From positions 27,768-91,767 of the forward strand of contig CABRLN010000004.1 in assembly GCA_902471875.1 (NCBI GenBank): a stretch of DNA of 64,000 nucleotides, given 5' to 3'. Made by a program: the position numbers and the translations under genes. Each line of letters opens with the position of its first letter. The first letter of the stretch is position 1. Source of the stretch: an uncultured Clostridium sp. (GTDB lineage: Bacteria; Bacillota; Clostridia; Oscillospirales; Acutalibacteraceae). The notes beneath the pieces are model-generated. The model ran no database searches, was not told the origin of the DNA, and worked only from the letters and a program-made list of their open reading frames with translations. Below, piece by piece: positions 1 through 9,011 of this stretch.

Positions 1-433
1 ACAGGCACCTACATCGCCGACAAGTGCAACAGATTCAACAGGTCCTACACAGGCTCCTACACAGGCCGCTACATTTAAGGCAAATATAGCTACAAGTGCT
101 ATATCATCTACATTGCCTTCTGAAACAGCTACAGATGAAAATGGTGAGCCAATTACAGAACCGGCAGATGCTGAAAAACCAACAGCTTCACCTAATTCAT
201 CAGGCAGTTTAGGAGAGCCTGATGCTAACGGAAATTATGTACTGACAGGTACTGTTACAGGACACGGTGGTTCAACTGTGGTAATAATGCTGGGTGACGG
301 TAATGAGTACGAGTTTGATTACAGCAGCACTGGTCTTACATATGACGATATTGCAGACGGTTCAACAATTACGGTAATATCTGACGGTGACCCAAGCGGT
401 GCCGGTGTACCTAATGCAGTTTCGATTTCTTAA
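1..433 (+). CDS. C-terminal part of a probable exported protein (5' end outside the window)
   Basis: The frame is already open at base 2 and runs to a TAA, so this is the 3' part of a longer gene. The first Met (base 113) lies inside a continuous frame and is not a convincing start. About 143 residues are visible: roughly 70 residues rich in Thr, Pro, Ala and Ser with PTQAPT-like repeats, typical of linkers in extracellular proteins, then about 70 residues rich in Gly, Asp, Thr and beta-branched residues that look like a small beta-rich domain. No sorting signal, dockerin or membrane helix follows. A strong terminator begins 15 bases after the stop. I do not recognise the family; export is inferred from composition only. 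Confidence 0.7.
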   Translation, partial: QAPTSPTSATDSTGPTQAPTQAATFKANIATSAISSTLPSETATDENGEPITEPADAEKPTASPNSSGSLGEPDANGNYVLTGTVTGHGGSTVVIMLGDGNEYEFDYSSTGLTYDDIADGSTITVISDGDPSGAGVPNAVSIS

Positions 434-448
434 TTTAATTTATTAGTA

Positions 449-487
449 AAAAAATGCACTCTATGCTAAGGCATAGGGTGCATTTTT
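449..487. terminator. Bidirectional intrinsic terminator
   Basis: A stem of about 17 bp (one G-U pair) with a 4-base loop, arms beginning AAAAATGCAC and ending GTGCATTTTT, has a T run on the plus side and a longer one on the minus side. It sits between the convergent partial surface-protein gene and the asparaginase gene and can end both transcripts. Confidence 0.85.
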
Positions 488-682
488 ATTTTGTTAACTC
501 ATTAAATATTATTTAGGCAAAAAGTATCTTAATGGGTGGAAATGACCCTAACCACATCATAATCCTTGATAGGTTATTACCTACCTGCGTTATTGTCATT
601 GCTTTGAACAAATTTTGTCGGACAATCTATTCAATGGTTCAAAAGGTATTTAGTATAAATAGCTAATAAATCAGTTAAGCAT

Positions 683-1693
683 TTACTGACATTCAAAGTA
701 AATATTTGTTCTCATTACTTCCTCAGGAGGCGTTTGGCTTTGATTATATGCCAAAAGTGCTTTAATATAAGCACTTTCTTGTGAAATATTGTACAGCTTA
801 TTAATATTAAGCCTATCAATTTCACAGCTTGTGGCATATTCGTCTTTTTTGTTTTTATATGAGGCAAGATAAACAGGTTTGCCACATTGATTACAGTGCT
901 TTATAAAATTAAGAATATTAGTGTCTGTTCCTGCTGTGCATGCTGTCGCTGAATGATACATATAAACTACAACGGCTTTAATGGTTTCAAGACTGTAACC
1001 GCTAAAGCATTGGTTAGGGTAGGTTTTTATAAGAAGAATGTTGTCTTTTATAAAAGGTGCTTTGGTAAAAAGTTTTTCTTTTTTCTGTTTAATATACAAA
1101 AGCAATTCTTCATTTATATCTGTAATAGTATTGTTTTGTACCTGCGCAGCTACTCCGTTGCCAAATGGGGTAAATTGGTCGGTAATAGGGTCTGCTTCAA
1201 CTATTCTTGTAGCTAAATATATTTGTGTGTTATTTGGCTTTCCATATGCTGTAAATACTCCGGATGATATTTTGCTTTTAATAAACTCAACACAGGCTGA
1301 AAAGTTGCTTAATCCGTTTGAGTTAGGGTTAGAAAGAGGGTGGTCAGCTGCTGTAAGAATTATAGGCAGATTTAAATTGTTTAACAGCATACCCACCAAA
1401 GCAGAGGTATAAGAAAGTGTGTCAGAACCATGAGTAATAATAACACCGTCATAGTTTTCAAAATTACAACTGTACAGGTATTTTATAAGAGTATTGTAAG
1501 TATTTGCCGTATAATTTTCGCTTAATATTGTAAAAGGCTGTATTGTAGTGAATTCAATACTATTTTCGGGGTATGCTTGGTTATAAAGGTTTAAAATGTC
1601 ATATGCCGTGCTGCTGTCAGCGTTTATAACATTGTCTTCAATTTTACAGGCTATAGTTCCGCCTGTAAGAATAAGTAAAATTTTCATAAGCAT
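683..1693 (-). CDS. Type I L-asparaginase family protein
   Basis: Hydrolyses L-asparagine to aspartate and ammonia in the cytoplasm, by family. The N-terminal TGGTIA motif (about residues 11-16) carries the first catalytic Thr, and THGSDTLSYTSA (about residues 87-98) carries the second Thr/Asp site, both hallmarks of the asparaginase/glutaminase fold. The length (336 residues) fits the cytoplasmic type I (AnsA-like) enzymes, and no signal peptide is visible. The Met two codons downstream (1687) is an equally good start because the upstream AGAGAG motif is better spaced from it. The gene stands alone between a terminator and the divergent copper operon. Substrate preference (Asn or Gln) cannot be read from the sequence. 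Confidence 0.85.
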   Translation of the reverse strand: MLMKILLILTGGTIACKIEDNVINADSSTAYDILNLYNQAYPENSIEFTTIQPFTILSENYTANTYNTLIKYLYSCNFENYDGVIITHGSDTLSYTSALVGMLLNNLNLPIILTAADHPLSNPNSNGLSNFSACVEFIKSKISSGVFTAYGKPNNTQIYLATRIVEADPITDQFTPFGNGVAAQVQNNTITDINEELLLYIKQKKEKLFTKAPFIKDNILLIKTYPNQCFSGYSLETIKAVVVYMYHSATACTAGTDTNILNFIKHCNQCGKPVYLASYKNKKDEYATSCEIDRLNINKLYNISQESAYIKALLAYNQSQTPPEEVMRTNIYFECQ

Positions 1694-1719
1694 TCTCTCT
1701 CTTTGATATATTTAAAATT

Positions 1720-1725
1720 ATTATA
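1720..1725 (-). promoter_or_regulatory. Possible -10 element for the asparaginase gene
   Basis: Read on the minus strand this is TATAAT, 27 bases before the start codon. The best -35 candidate (TTGTAT, spacing 18) is weak, so only the -10 is proposed. Confidence 0.4.
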
Positions 1726-1887
1726 GCATAACATATGTGATAAATACAAAAAATAATAAGGTATCTTGAAAGAATAAAATTCAAATATAATTACGGTTGT
1801 TTTTTACTGATATAGATGCCCCACATATGCAGCAATGGTTATTATTAGATAGGTGCTATCTGAAAAATTGTGATGATATATTTAGTG

Positions 1888-1915
1888 TTGACATTTGTAT
1901 AAAATGAGTTATAAT
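1888..1915 (+). promoter_or_regulatory. Promoter of the copA-csoR operon
   Basis: TTGACA and TATAAT, both perfect consensus, are separated by 16 bases. The predicted start of transcription falls at the edge of the GC-rich palindrome just downstream, a good arrangement for repression. Confidence 0.85.
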
Positions 1916-1923
1916 TAAATTGC

Positions 1924-1945
1924 ACCACCACCCGGTAGGGGTGGT
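1924..1945 (+). promoter_or_regulatory. Probable CsoR operator
   Basis: A 22-base pseudo-palindrome with outer arms ACCACC and GGTGGT around a C-tract/G-tract centre, in otherwise very AT-rich DNA. CsoR-family repressors bind such G-tract inverted repeats over the promoters of copper export genes. It overlaps the expected transcription start of copA, and the operon encodes its own CsoR. Binding is inferred. Confidence 0.7.
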
Positions 1946-1966
1946 AAAGAAAAGGATGTGATAAAT

Positions 1967-4525
1967 ATGTCTAAGAAGATTTTTACTGTTACCGGTATGA
2001 CCTGTGCAAGCTGTAGTGCAAGAGTAGAAAAGGCAGTGTCTAAGCTTGCCGGTGTAAACCAAGCGGCTGTAAATTTACTTACAAACAGTATGGAGGTTAA
2101 TTATGACGAAACACAGCTTACCTCTGAAAATATTATTAAGGCAGTAGAAGACGCAGGCTATGGTGCAAGTGTTAAGAACAGTAAAAAAACAAATGCCAAA
2201 AGTAATGCAACAGGTGTTGAAGATGAAGTAAAAAGTACCAAGCTAAGGCTAATTTGGTCTGTTGTGTTTTTAATACCGCTGTTTTATATTTCAATGGGGC
2301 ATATGATGGGTTTGCCATTGCCTGAATTTATGCATGGTACACAAAATGCAATTACGTTTGCTTTTACTCAGTTTTTGTTTACCGTACCTATTGTATTTAT
2401 AAATTTTCATTATTTTAAAAATGGTTTTAAGAATATAGTCAAGCTAAGTCCTAATATGGATTCACTAATAGCTTTGGGGTCAACGGCGGCAGTAGTATAT
2501 GGTATTGTTGCAATTTACCGTATTGGCTGGGGCTTGGGTCATAACGATATGGAACTTGTACACCAATATTCGATGGATTTATATTTTGAATCGGCAGGCA
2601 CAATTTTAACTCTTATAACCTTGGGTAAATTTCTTGAAAGCAAAGCAAAAAGAAAAACAACCGACGCTATTACAAAGCTTATTAATTTACGACCTCAAAG
2701 GGCTGTAGTTATTCGAGACGGCAAAGCTATTGAGGTTTCTGTTGATGAGGTAACTGAAAATGATATTGTAGCTGTTAAACAGGGCAGTACAATGCCAGTT
2801 GACGGTGTAATTGTAAACGGTAGCTGCATTGTTGATGAATCTATAATTACAGGCGAAAGTATGCCTGTTGAAAAAACTGTGGGTGATAATGTAATAGGTG
2901 CTACAATTAACAAAAGTGGTTATGTAGAGGTTAAAGCCACAAAGATTGGCGAAAACAGTACCTTAAGTCAAATTATTAAATTGGTTGAGGAGGCTTCGGC
3001 TACCAAAGCACCTGTTGCAAAGCTGGCAGATAAAATAAGCGGTGTATTTGTTCCAATAGTAATTGCAATTGCAGTTGTTTCGTCTGTGTTTTGGCTGTTG
3101 CTTGGTTATGGTGCAGAGTTTAGCTTATCAACAGGCATTGCGGTGCTGGTTATTTCTTGCCCTTGTGCATTAGGCTTGGCTACACCAACAGCTATTATGA
3201 CGGGTACGGGCCGAGGAGCTCAAATGGGTGTTCTTATAAAATCTGCTGAGGCATTGCAAACTGCAGGGCATATAAACACCGTAGTGCTTGACAAAACAGG
3301 AACAATTACAATGGGTAAGCCTTATGTTACAGATGTTATTACATTTGATGTAACCGAAAAATATCTGATAGATGTTGCAACCTCTGTTGAACAGTTTTCA
3401 GAGCATCCTCTTGCATATTCTGTAACAGAATATGGTAAAAAATGTAATTACACTAAAATAAATGTTACAAATTTTGAAAGCTACGGCGGTATGGGTGTTT
3501 CTGCCTCTGTTAATAATTCTGTGATATATGCAGGCAATATTAAGCTGATGAACAAAAATAATATTGATGTAAGTAAGTGCCAAAGTACAATAAGTCAGCT
3601 TTCGGCACAGGGTAAAACACCATTGTTTTTTGCCGAAAATAACAGTATAATTGGTATTATAGCAGTTGCCGATATTGTAAAAGACAGCAGTAAGCATGCA
3701 GTTAAAGAGCTTAAAAATATGAATATTGATGTTGTTATGCTTACAGGCGATAACAAATCAACTGCTAATGCCATTGGCAGAAGCTGTGGAATAGATAATG
3801 TAGTGGCAGAGGTGTTGCCGCAGGACAAAGAAGAAAAGGTAAGAGAGCTTCAGCAGAAAAAACGTATGGTTGCAATGGTAGGTGATGGAATTAACGATGC
3901 CCCCGCTCTTGCAAAAGCCGATGTAGGTGTTGCAATAGGTGCAGGCACAGACATTGCAATAGATTCAGCCGATGTTGTTTTGGTAAAAAGCAGTCTTATA
4001 GATGTTGTTAAACTAATTCAATTAAGCAGAGCTACTATGCGTAATATAAAAGAAAATTTGTTTTGGGCATTAATTTACAATGCAATAGGCATACCTTTGG
4101 CGGCGGGCGTATTCTTTAGCTTGTTAGGTTGGAGGCTTAACCCTATGTACGGTGCTGCAGCAATGTGCTTTAGCTCGGTTTGTGTTGTACTAAATGCATT
4201 ACGACTGCGTACCTTTAAACCAAGGTTTAAGTATGCCGAAAGTAACAGCAATAGTAATAATGATTTATTAAAAATAAATAAAAGCAATATTAACAAAGAG
4301 GATAACAGAAAGGACGAAGAAACTATGACTAAAAAAGTAATTATTGAAGGTATGATGTGTAACCATTGTTTGGGAAGAGTTCAGCAGGTGCTGAATGAAA
4401 TTGACGGTGTTACAGCAACAGTAAGTCTTGAAGAAAAATGTGCCACAGTTACAGGCAATGTAAGTGACGAAACAATTAAGTCTGTCATATCAAACGCAGG
4501 CTATACTGTGGTGGAGATTAAGTAA
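1967..4525 (+). CDS. copA: Copper-exporting P1B-type ATPase with an extra C-terminal metal-binding domain
   Basis: Pumps Cu(I) out of the cytoplasm at the cost of ATP. Visible in order: an N-terminal heavy-metal domain with GMTCASC (Cys13, Cys16); membrane helices; the intramembrane CPC site (about residues 398-400); the phosphorylated Asp in DKTGT (about 442); the SEHPLA motif; TGDN; and GDGINDAP. After the last helices comes an Asn/Lys-rich linker and a second heavy-metal domain with GMMCNHC (about 795-801), which looks like a fused CopZ chaperone. I start at 1967: a GTG at 1958 directly abuts the AGGA ribosome site and is too close. The stop overlaps the csoR start (TAATG), so the two are coupled. 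Other soft metals such as Ag(I) are possible substrates. Confidence 0.93.
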   Translation: MSKKIFTVTGMTCASCSARVEKAVSKLAGVNQAAVNLLTNSMEVNYDETQLTSENIIKAVEDAGYGASVKNSKKTNAKSNATGVEDEVKSTKLRLIWSVVFLIPLFYISMGHMMGLPLPEFMHGTQNAITFAFTQFLFTVPIVFINFHYFKNGFKNIVKLSPNMDSLIALGSTAAVVYGIVAIYRIGWGLGHNDMELVHQYSMDLYFESAGTILTLITLGKFLESKAKRKTTDAITKLINLRPQRAVVIRDGKAIEVSVDEVTENDIVAVKQGSTMPVDGVIVNGSCIVDESIITGESMPVEKTVGDNVIGATINKSGYVEVKATKIGENSTLSQIIKLVEEASATKAPVAKLADKISGVFVPIVIAIAVVSSVFWLLLGYGAEFSLSTGIAVLVISCPCALGLATPTAIMTGTGRGAQMGVLIKSAEALQTAGHINTVVLDKTGTITMGKPYVTDVITFDVTEKYLIDVATSVEQFSEHPLAYSVTEYGKKCNYTKINVTNFESYGGMGVSASVNNSVIYAGNIKLMNKNNIDVSKCQSTISQLSAQGKTPLFFAENNSIIGIIAVADIVKDSSKHAVKELKNMNIDVVMLTGDNKSTANAIGRSCGIDNVVAEVLPQDKEEKVRELQQKKRMVAMVGDGINDAPALAKADVGVAIGAGTDIAIDSADVVLVKSSLIDVVKLIQLSRATMRNIKENLFWALIYNAIGIPLAAGVFFSLLGWRLNPMYGAAAMCFSSVCVVLNALRLRTFKPRFKYAESNSNSNNDLLKINKSNINKEDNRKDEETMTKKVIIEGMMCNHCLGRVQQVLNEIDGVTATVSLEEKCATVTGNVSDETIKSVISNAGYTVVEIK
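4307..4327 (+). promoter_or_regulatory. Possible internal translation start for a stand-alone copper chaperone
   Basis: Inside copA an AGAAAGGA ribosome-site-like motif stands 10 bases before an in-frame ATG (4325) that begins exactly at the C-terminal heavy-metal domain. Initiation here would release a 66-residue CopZ-like protein from the same message. It could equally be a relic of a gene fusion. Confidence 0.4.
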
Positions 4526-4797
4526 TGCAATGCGATTGTAATAAGGTTTCTAACCTGTTGAAAACAGCAAGAGGTCAAATTGACGGTATTTTAAATATGA
4601 TAGAAAACGACCGTTACTGCGTTGACGTTATGACGCAAATAATGTCAACACAGGCAATACTAAAAAAGGTTAATTCAATTATTTTAAAGGGTCATATGGA
4701 GCATTGTGTAAATTCTGCATTTGAAAGTGGTAACCAACAGGAAAAAGACGAAAAAATAGAAGAAATTGTAAAGCTGCTGGACAAAATTAATAAATAA
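4525..4797 (+). CDS. csoR: CsoR-type copper-sensing repressor
   Basis: A 90-residue all-helical DUF156 protein. The Cu(I) ligand pattern of the family is present: Cys32 (in RYCVDV), then His57 and Cys61 in the HxxxC arrangement (GHMEHCV). In the known family the apo protein binds G-tract palindromes and lets go when Cu(I) binds. Two more Cys near the N-terminus (Cys3, Cys5) are unusual and could bind metal or be incidental. The start codon shares one base with the copA stop, so it is translationally coupled to the pump. It probably represses its own operon through the palindrome upstream of copA. Confidence 0.9.
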   Translation: MQCDCNKVSNLLKTARGQIDGILNMIENDRYCVDVMTQIMSTQAILKKVNSIILKGHMEHCVNSAFESGNQQEKDEKIEEIVKLLDKINK

Positions 4798-4881
4798 TAC
4801 AAAAAAATTATTTTTTAATTGTATTTTATTGGCGGTTAAGTACTATAAAAATTGTATATTTTAAAAAATTTTTTAAAAGTA

Positions 4882-4910
4882 TTGCAATTTGTAATAGCCT
4901 GTGGTAAAAT
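4882..4910 (+). promoter_or_regulatory. Promoter of rpmE
   Basis: TTGCAA and TAAAAT with 17-base spacing, followed by a short leader and the GAAAGAGGTGA ribosome site of rpmE. The 5' flank is AT-rich with A/T tracts that could act as an UP element. Confidence 0.65.
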
Positions 4911-4952
4911 TCTAATGTTACTACGGATAATATCGAAAGAGGTGAAACGGTA

Positions 4953-5159
4953 ATGAAAGAGGGTTTACATCCTAACTACAAGCAAACAACAATTACTTGT
5001 GCTTGCGGCAATGTAATTGAAACAGGTTCAACAAAGGAAAACATTCGTGTTGAAATTTGCTCAAAGTGTCATCCTTTCTTCACTGGCAAGCAAAAGCTTG
5101 TTGATACAGGCGGACGCGTTGACAGATTTAACAAGCGTTTTGGTATGGCAAACAAATAA
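4953..5159 (+). CDS. rpmE: 50S ribosomal protein L31 (zinc-binding form)
   Basis: Small basic protein (68 residues) of the large ribosomal subunit. The zinc-binding C-type is shown by Cys16, Cys18, Cys36 and Cys39 (CAC and CSKC), and the HPNY and KFNKRFG-like segments are typical of L31. Zinc-free paralogues often replace this form under zinc limitation, but none is present here. It has its own promoter and is followed by a hairpin terminator. Confidence 0.95.
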   Translation: MKEGLHPNYKQTTITCACGNVIETGSTKENIRVEICSKCHPFFTGKQKLVDTGGRVDRFNKRFGMANK

Positions 5160-5176
5160 TTATAGTTTTGTTTATT

Positions 5177-5210
5177 AAGCGACACAGCAATGTTTGTGTC
5201 GCTTACTTTG
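5177..5210 (+). terminator. Terminator after rpmE
   Basis: A 10-bp stem (AAGCGACACA / TGTGTCGCTT) with an 8-base loop, followed by a moderately T-rich tail. Read-through into yigZ is possible. Confidence 0.65.
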
Positions 5211-5260
5211 TTTGTAGAGCTTTTTATTGGCTATTGGTATAAGGAGGGCGGACATTATAT

Positions 5261-5893
5261 ATGGTTGACACAAGCTATAAAACTGTGCTTGCGCAGGCAA
5301 ATGACGAATTTGTTGAAAAAAGGTCACGCTTTATCGGTTATTGCAAGCCTGTTGCTACTGAAGAGGACGCACTTGCCTTTATAAATGAAATAAAAACTAA
5401 ACATTGGGACGCACGCCATAATGTTTACGCATATTGTCTGCGTGAGGGGCAAATAAAACGATATTCCGACGACGGAGAACCACAGGGTACAGCAGGTATG
5501 CCAACCCTTGATGTCCTGTTAAAAAATCAGCTTACTGATGTTGCAGTGGTGGTTACAAGATATTTTGGCGGTGTTTTGCTGGGTACAGGCGGTTTGGTAA
5601 GGGCGTATTCCCATAGCGCAAAATTAGCAGTAGAGGCAGCAGGGATAGTAAAAATGGAAGAATGTCTTGTTTGTACTGTTAAATGTGACTATAACAGATA
5701 CGGCAAGGTTTCAGCTTTAATTCCACAATGCGGCGGTGTGGTTGATGACAGTGCTTTTGCCGCCAATGTAGAAATTAGCTTCCACATTAACCAACAGGGG
5801 TTTAACAGTCTTTCTAAACAGCTTGCAGACGCTACCTGCGGTGATGTTATGCCTGTAGAGGAATTTAAGGAATATTTTGCAGTTACGAAATAA
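5261..5893 (+). CDS. yigZ: YigZ/IMPACT-family protein
   Basis: A 210-residue member of the UPF0029/IMPACT family. The family block is clear: DDGEPQGTAGMP (about residues 70-81), VTRYFGG (about 98-104) and GTGGLVRAYS (about 108-117). The second half is the smaller C-terminal domain of bacterial YigZ. The eukaryotic relative IMPACT influences translation control through Gcn1, but the bacterial role is not settled. A strong AAGGAGG site precedes the ATG at good spacing. The 220-base AT-rich gap after it separates it from the dgt-dnaG-rpoD operon. Confidence 0.88.
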   Translation: MVDTSYKTVLAQANDEFVEKRSRFIGYCKPVATEEDALAFINEIKTKHWDARHNVYAYCLREGQIKRYSDDGEPQGTAGMPTLDVLLKNQLTDVAVVVTRYFGGVLLGTGGLVRAYSHSAKLAVEAAGIVKMEECLVCTVKCDYNRYGKVSALIPQCGGVVDDSAFAANVEISFHINQQGFNSLSKQLADATCGDVMPVEEFKEYFAVTK

Positions 5894-6114
5894 AATTTTA
5901 TTGTACACTACTTTTTAATAATAGCACATTTTAATATATAATCACCAACATATACCGATTAATTTAATCTTATTTTTTAAATTTACAACAATAAATAAGA
6001 AAGTGAAAAATTTTTTCAAAAAAATAAAGGGTTTTTAAGATTTTTTGCGTATATATCTATGAATAAGTCTTTAGCAATAATGATTTACATATAATTGTGT
6101 TGGAGGTGTATATA

Positions 6115-7113
6115 GTGGATATTAGGGAAAGAACGGAGATTTGGGAGAAAGAAAAGCTGTCGCAATATGCTATGCTTGCCTGTAACAGCAAGGGCAGAAA
6201 AAAACAGGATGATGTTTGCCCGGTGCGTACCTGTTACCAGCGTGACCGTGACCGAATAACACATTGCAAAGCCTTTAGAAGGCTAAAGCACAAAACACAG
6301 GTTTTTCTTTCGCCTGAAGGTGACCACTACAGAACACGTCTTACGCATACGCTTGAGGTTTCGCAAATAGCCCGTACTGTTGCAAGAGCGTTATGTCTTA
6401 ATGAAGATCTTACTGAGGCTATATCTTTAGGGCACGATCTTGGTCATACGCCTTTTGGTCATGCAGGTGAAAGAGCCTTGAACAATATTTCTGAATGTGG
6501 GTTTCAGCACTATAACCAAAGTGTGCGCGTTGTTGAAAAGCTTGAAAAAGACGGCAAAGGGTTAAACCTTACATATGAAGTTTTAAACGGAATTGAACGG
6601 CACACAAAGGGTGAATGGGCAAAAACTGCCGAAGGCAGGGTAGTACGCCACGCCGACCGTATTGCATATATTAACCACGATATTGATGACGCCATTCGTG
6701 CAGGGATTATAAAAGAAAGTGATATTCCGAAGGAACTAACCAATATTTTGGGTGATTCTACAAGCAAACGCATAAGCACCCTTGTGTATTCCTTAATAAA
6801 TAACAGCAAGGACGGACAGCTTAAAATGGATGACGAGGTTGCTTGGGCGTACGACAATATACACAGCTTTATGTTTGACCGTGTTTACAGTAGCTCACAG
6901 GCAAAATCGGAAGAAAAGAAAATACCGGATCTTGTTGAAAGACTGTTTGAATATTATAAACGCCATACAGAACTTTTGCACCCTGTAATGCAAAAAATTG
7001 CAGACGAAGAGGGTGTTGACAGGGCAGTATGCGACTATATAGCAGGTATGACAGACCAATATGCCATTCAGGCTTACAGCGACTTTTTTGTACCGAAGAG
7101 GTGGCAATTTTAA
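6115..7113 (+). CDS. dgt: Deoxyguanosinetriphosphate triphosphohydrolase (HD domain)
   Basis: By family, cleaves dGTP (or dNTPs) to the deoxynucleoside and tripolyphosphate, tuning nucleotide pools. The HD metal site is visible: RLTHTLEV with its His, and LGHDLGHTPFGHAGE with the HD pair. GTG at 6115 is chosen because TTGGAGGTG sits 8 bases before it; an upstream GTG at 6097 lies ahead of that site. The product is about 332 residues, the length of the Firmicute dGTPase-like enzymes. It leads a dgt-dnaG-rpoD cluster, so precursor control sits next to primase. Preference for dGTP is not certain. Confidence 0.88.
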   Translation: MDIRERTEIWEKEKLSQYAMLACNSKGRKKQDDVCPVRTCYQRDRDRITHCKAFRRLKHKTQVFLSPEGDHYRTRLTHTLEVSQIARTVARALCLNEDLTEAISLGHDLGHTPFGHAGERALNNISECGFQHYNQSVRVVEKLEKDGKGLNLTYEVLNGIERHTKGEWAKTAEGRVVRHADRIAYINHDIDDAIRAGIIKESDIPKELTNILGDSTSKRISTLVYSLINNSKDGQLKMDDEVAWAYDNIHSFMFDRVYSSSQAKSEEKKIPDLVERLFEYYKRHTELLHPVMQKIADEEGVDRAVCDYIAGMTDQYAIQAYSDFFVPKRWQF

Positions 7114-7170
7114 TATAAATATTATTTTTGAGCATTGAATATAATCTTGGGTTTAGGTAGGTGATAAGTT

Positions 7171-8940
7171 TTGGCTTTGCCCGAAGAATTTTTACAGGAA
7201 TTAAGAGATAAAAATGAAATTACAGGTGTTGTTTCTTCTTATGTTAATTTAAAAAGGGCAGGCAGATTATACTCCGGCAGATGTCCTTTTCATAACGAAA
7301 AAACACCTTCCTTCTATATTTACCCCGACACACAGTCTTTTTATTGTTTTGGCTGCGGTGCAGGCGGTGAGGTAATAACCTTTATAAAAAAAATAGAAAA
7401 TTTAGACTACATAGATGCAGTAAAGCTGTTGGCACAAAGGGCAGGTATGGAAATGCCCCAGAACTCCTACGACGACAGTATGGTAAAATTAAAAAGAAGA
7501 ATTTACGAAATTAACAGAGAAACCGCAAGGTTTTTTCACGGGTGCTTGCTTTCTGCTCAGGGTAGTGCAGGCTTAAGCTATTTAAAAAATCGCGGACTTA
7601 CCGACAAAACTATTAAGCGTTTCGGTTTGGGCTTTGCACCTGACAGGTCATTTGAACTTATTAATCACTTGCATAGCAAGGGTTACAGCGACACCGAACT
7701 TATTCAGGCGAATGTTGCAGCAAGGTCAAAAAATGGTTACATAATTTCACGTTTTTTTAATAGGGTTATGTTCCCTATAATAGACCTAAGAGGAAATGTT
7801 GTTGCTTTTGGCGGAAGAATTATGAGCGACCAAAAACCAAAGTACCTTAATACCTCTGACACACCTGTTTTTTCAAAAAGCAGTCAGCTTTTTGCACTTA
7901 ATATGGCTAAAAATGTTAATACACGCCAGTTAATACTGGCTGAGGGATATATGGATGTAATAGCACTTCATCAGGCGGGCTTTGAAAATACTGTTGCCAC
8001 CTTGGGTACGGCGCTTACACCGTCACAGGCAGATATTATGCGCAGATATGCCGATGAGGTGGTAATTTGTTATGATTCTGACGAGGCAGGAAGAAAAGCG
8101 TCTGACCGAGCTATTGCACTTTTAAGAAACGCAGGGTTGAAAATCCGGGTGGTTACCATACCGGGTGCGAAAGACCCTGACGAATTTATGAAATCACATG
8201 GTGACAAGGGACCTGCCATTTTTAGGGTTTTACTTGAAAAAAGTGCAGGCGATATTGATTATAAGCTTGAGAAGCTGCTTGACAAATATAATATTACACA
8301 AACCCAGGGCAAGGTTGAATATCTTACCCAAGCTGCGGGTATTATAGCCCAGTCGGAAAATCCTATTGAAAGAGATATTTATATTTCTAACCTTAGTGAA
8401 AAGCTGGGGGTAAAAAAAGAGGCTATAAGCCAACAAGTTGAAAAAAAGCAAAAATATTCAAAACGGCAGCAAATAAAGCAAGACTTTCGCACCATTAACG
8501 ATAATTTGTCTGCAAGACATGACAAAATTAATCCAGACAAAGCAAAAAATCAAAAGGCGGCTAAAGCAGAGGAATATTTAATTGCGTTTTTAATAAATAA
8601 TCCCGATATGTGCCAGTATATAAGCAGTAAAATTACCGCTGACCTGTTGGCTACAGAATTTAATAAAAAAGTATTTAAGGTGGTGCAGGACAGGCTGTTA
8701 AGCGGTAAAGACGCTACTTTAACAAGCATTTCGCAGGATTTTTCAGAAGAAGAGTTAAGCTATATAACAGCCTATGTTTCTACTGTATTGCCGGAAACAC
8801 TGCACAAGCAGGCACTTGACCAGTGTATTGATGTGCTGAAAAACGAGCATGAAAAAAGACTGAAAAAAGATCCCAAAGAAATGTCTGATGATGATATGCT
8901 TAATTATTTTAAGAAAATGGGAAATATAAAAGGTAGCTAA
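7171..8940 (+). CDS. dnaG: DNA primase
   Basis: Makes the RNA primers for DNA replication and works with the DnaB-type helicase. The CHC2 zinc ribbon is complete (Cys38, His41, Cys59, Cys62), followed by the catalytic core with the TOPRIM motif (LAEGYMDVIALHQAG) and the downstream acidic DSDEAG. The C-terminal third is the variable helicase-binding region. 589 residues is the expected size. Translation starts at TTG with an AGGTAGGTGA site upstream. Typical macromolecular-synthesis arrangement with rpoD next. Confidence 0.95.
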   Translation: MALPEEFLQELRDKNEITGVVSSYVNLKRAGRLYSGRCPFHNEKTPSFYIYPDTQSFYCFGCGAGGEVITFIKKIENLDYIDAVKLLAQRAGMEMPQNSYDDSMVKLKRRIYEINRETARFFHGCLLSAQGSAGLSYLKNRGLTDKTIKRFGLGFAPDRSFELINHLHSKGYSDTELIQANVAARSKNGYIISRFFNRVMFPIIDLRGNVVAFGGRIMSDQKPKYLNTSDTPVFSKSSQLFALNMAKNVNTRQLILAEGYMDVIALHQAGFENTVATLGTALTPSQADIMRRYADEVVICYDSDEAGRKASDRAIALLRNAGLKIRVVTIPGAKDPDEFMKSHGDKGPAIFRVLLEKSAGDIDYKLEKLLDKYNITQTQGKVEYLTQAAGIIAQSENPIERDIYISNLSEKLGVKKEAISQQVEKKQKYSKRQQIKQDFRTINDNLSARHDKINPDKAKNQKAAKAEEYLIAFLINNPDMCQYISSKITADLLATEFNKKVFKVVQDRLLSGKDATLTSISQDFSEEELSYITAYVSTVLPETLHKQALDQCIDVLKNEHEKRLKKDPKEMSDDDMLNYFKKMGNIKGS

Positions 8941-9011
8941 GATTGTTTTTACAATAATATTTTTACAATATTATTTTACATGCAGATAAGGAAAAGAAAG
9001 GAATGAAGGTT

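Noticed and set aside
1038..1412. Plus-strand open frames inside the asparaginase gene
   Set aside because: They are opposite a clear enzyme gene with full motifs and have no ribosome site or family signature.
1958..1966. GTG at 1958 as start of copA
   Set aside because: It abuts the AGGA ribosome site; ATG at 1967 is properly spaced.
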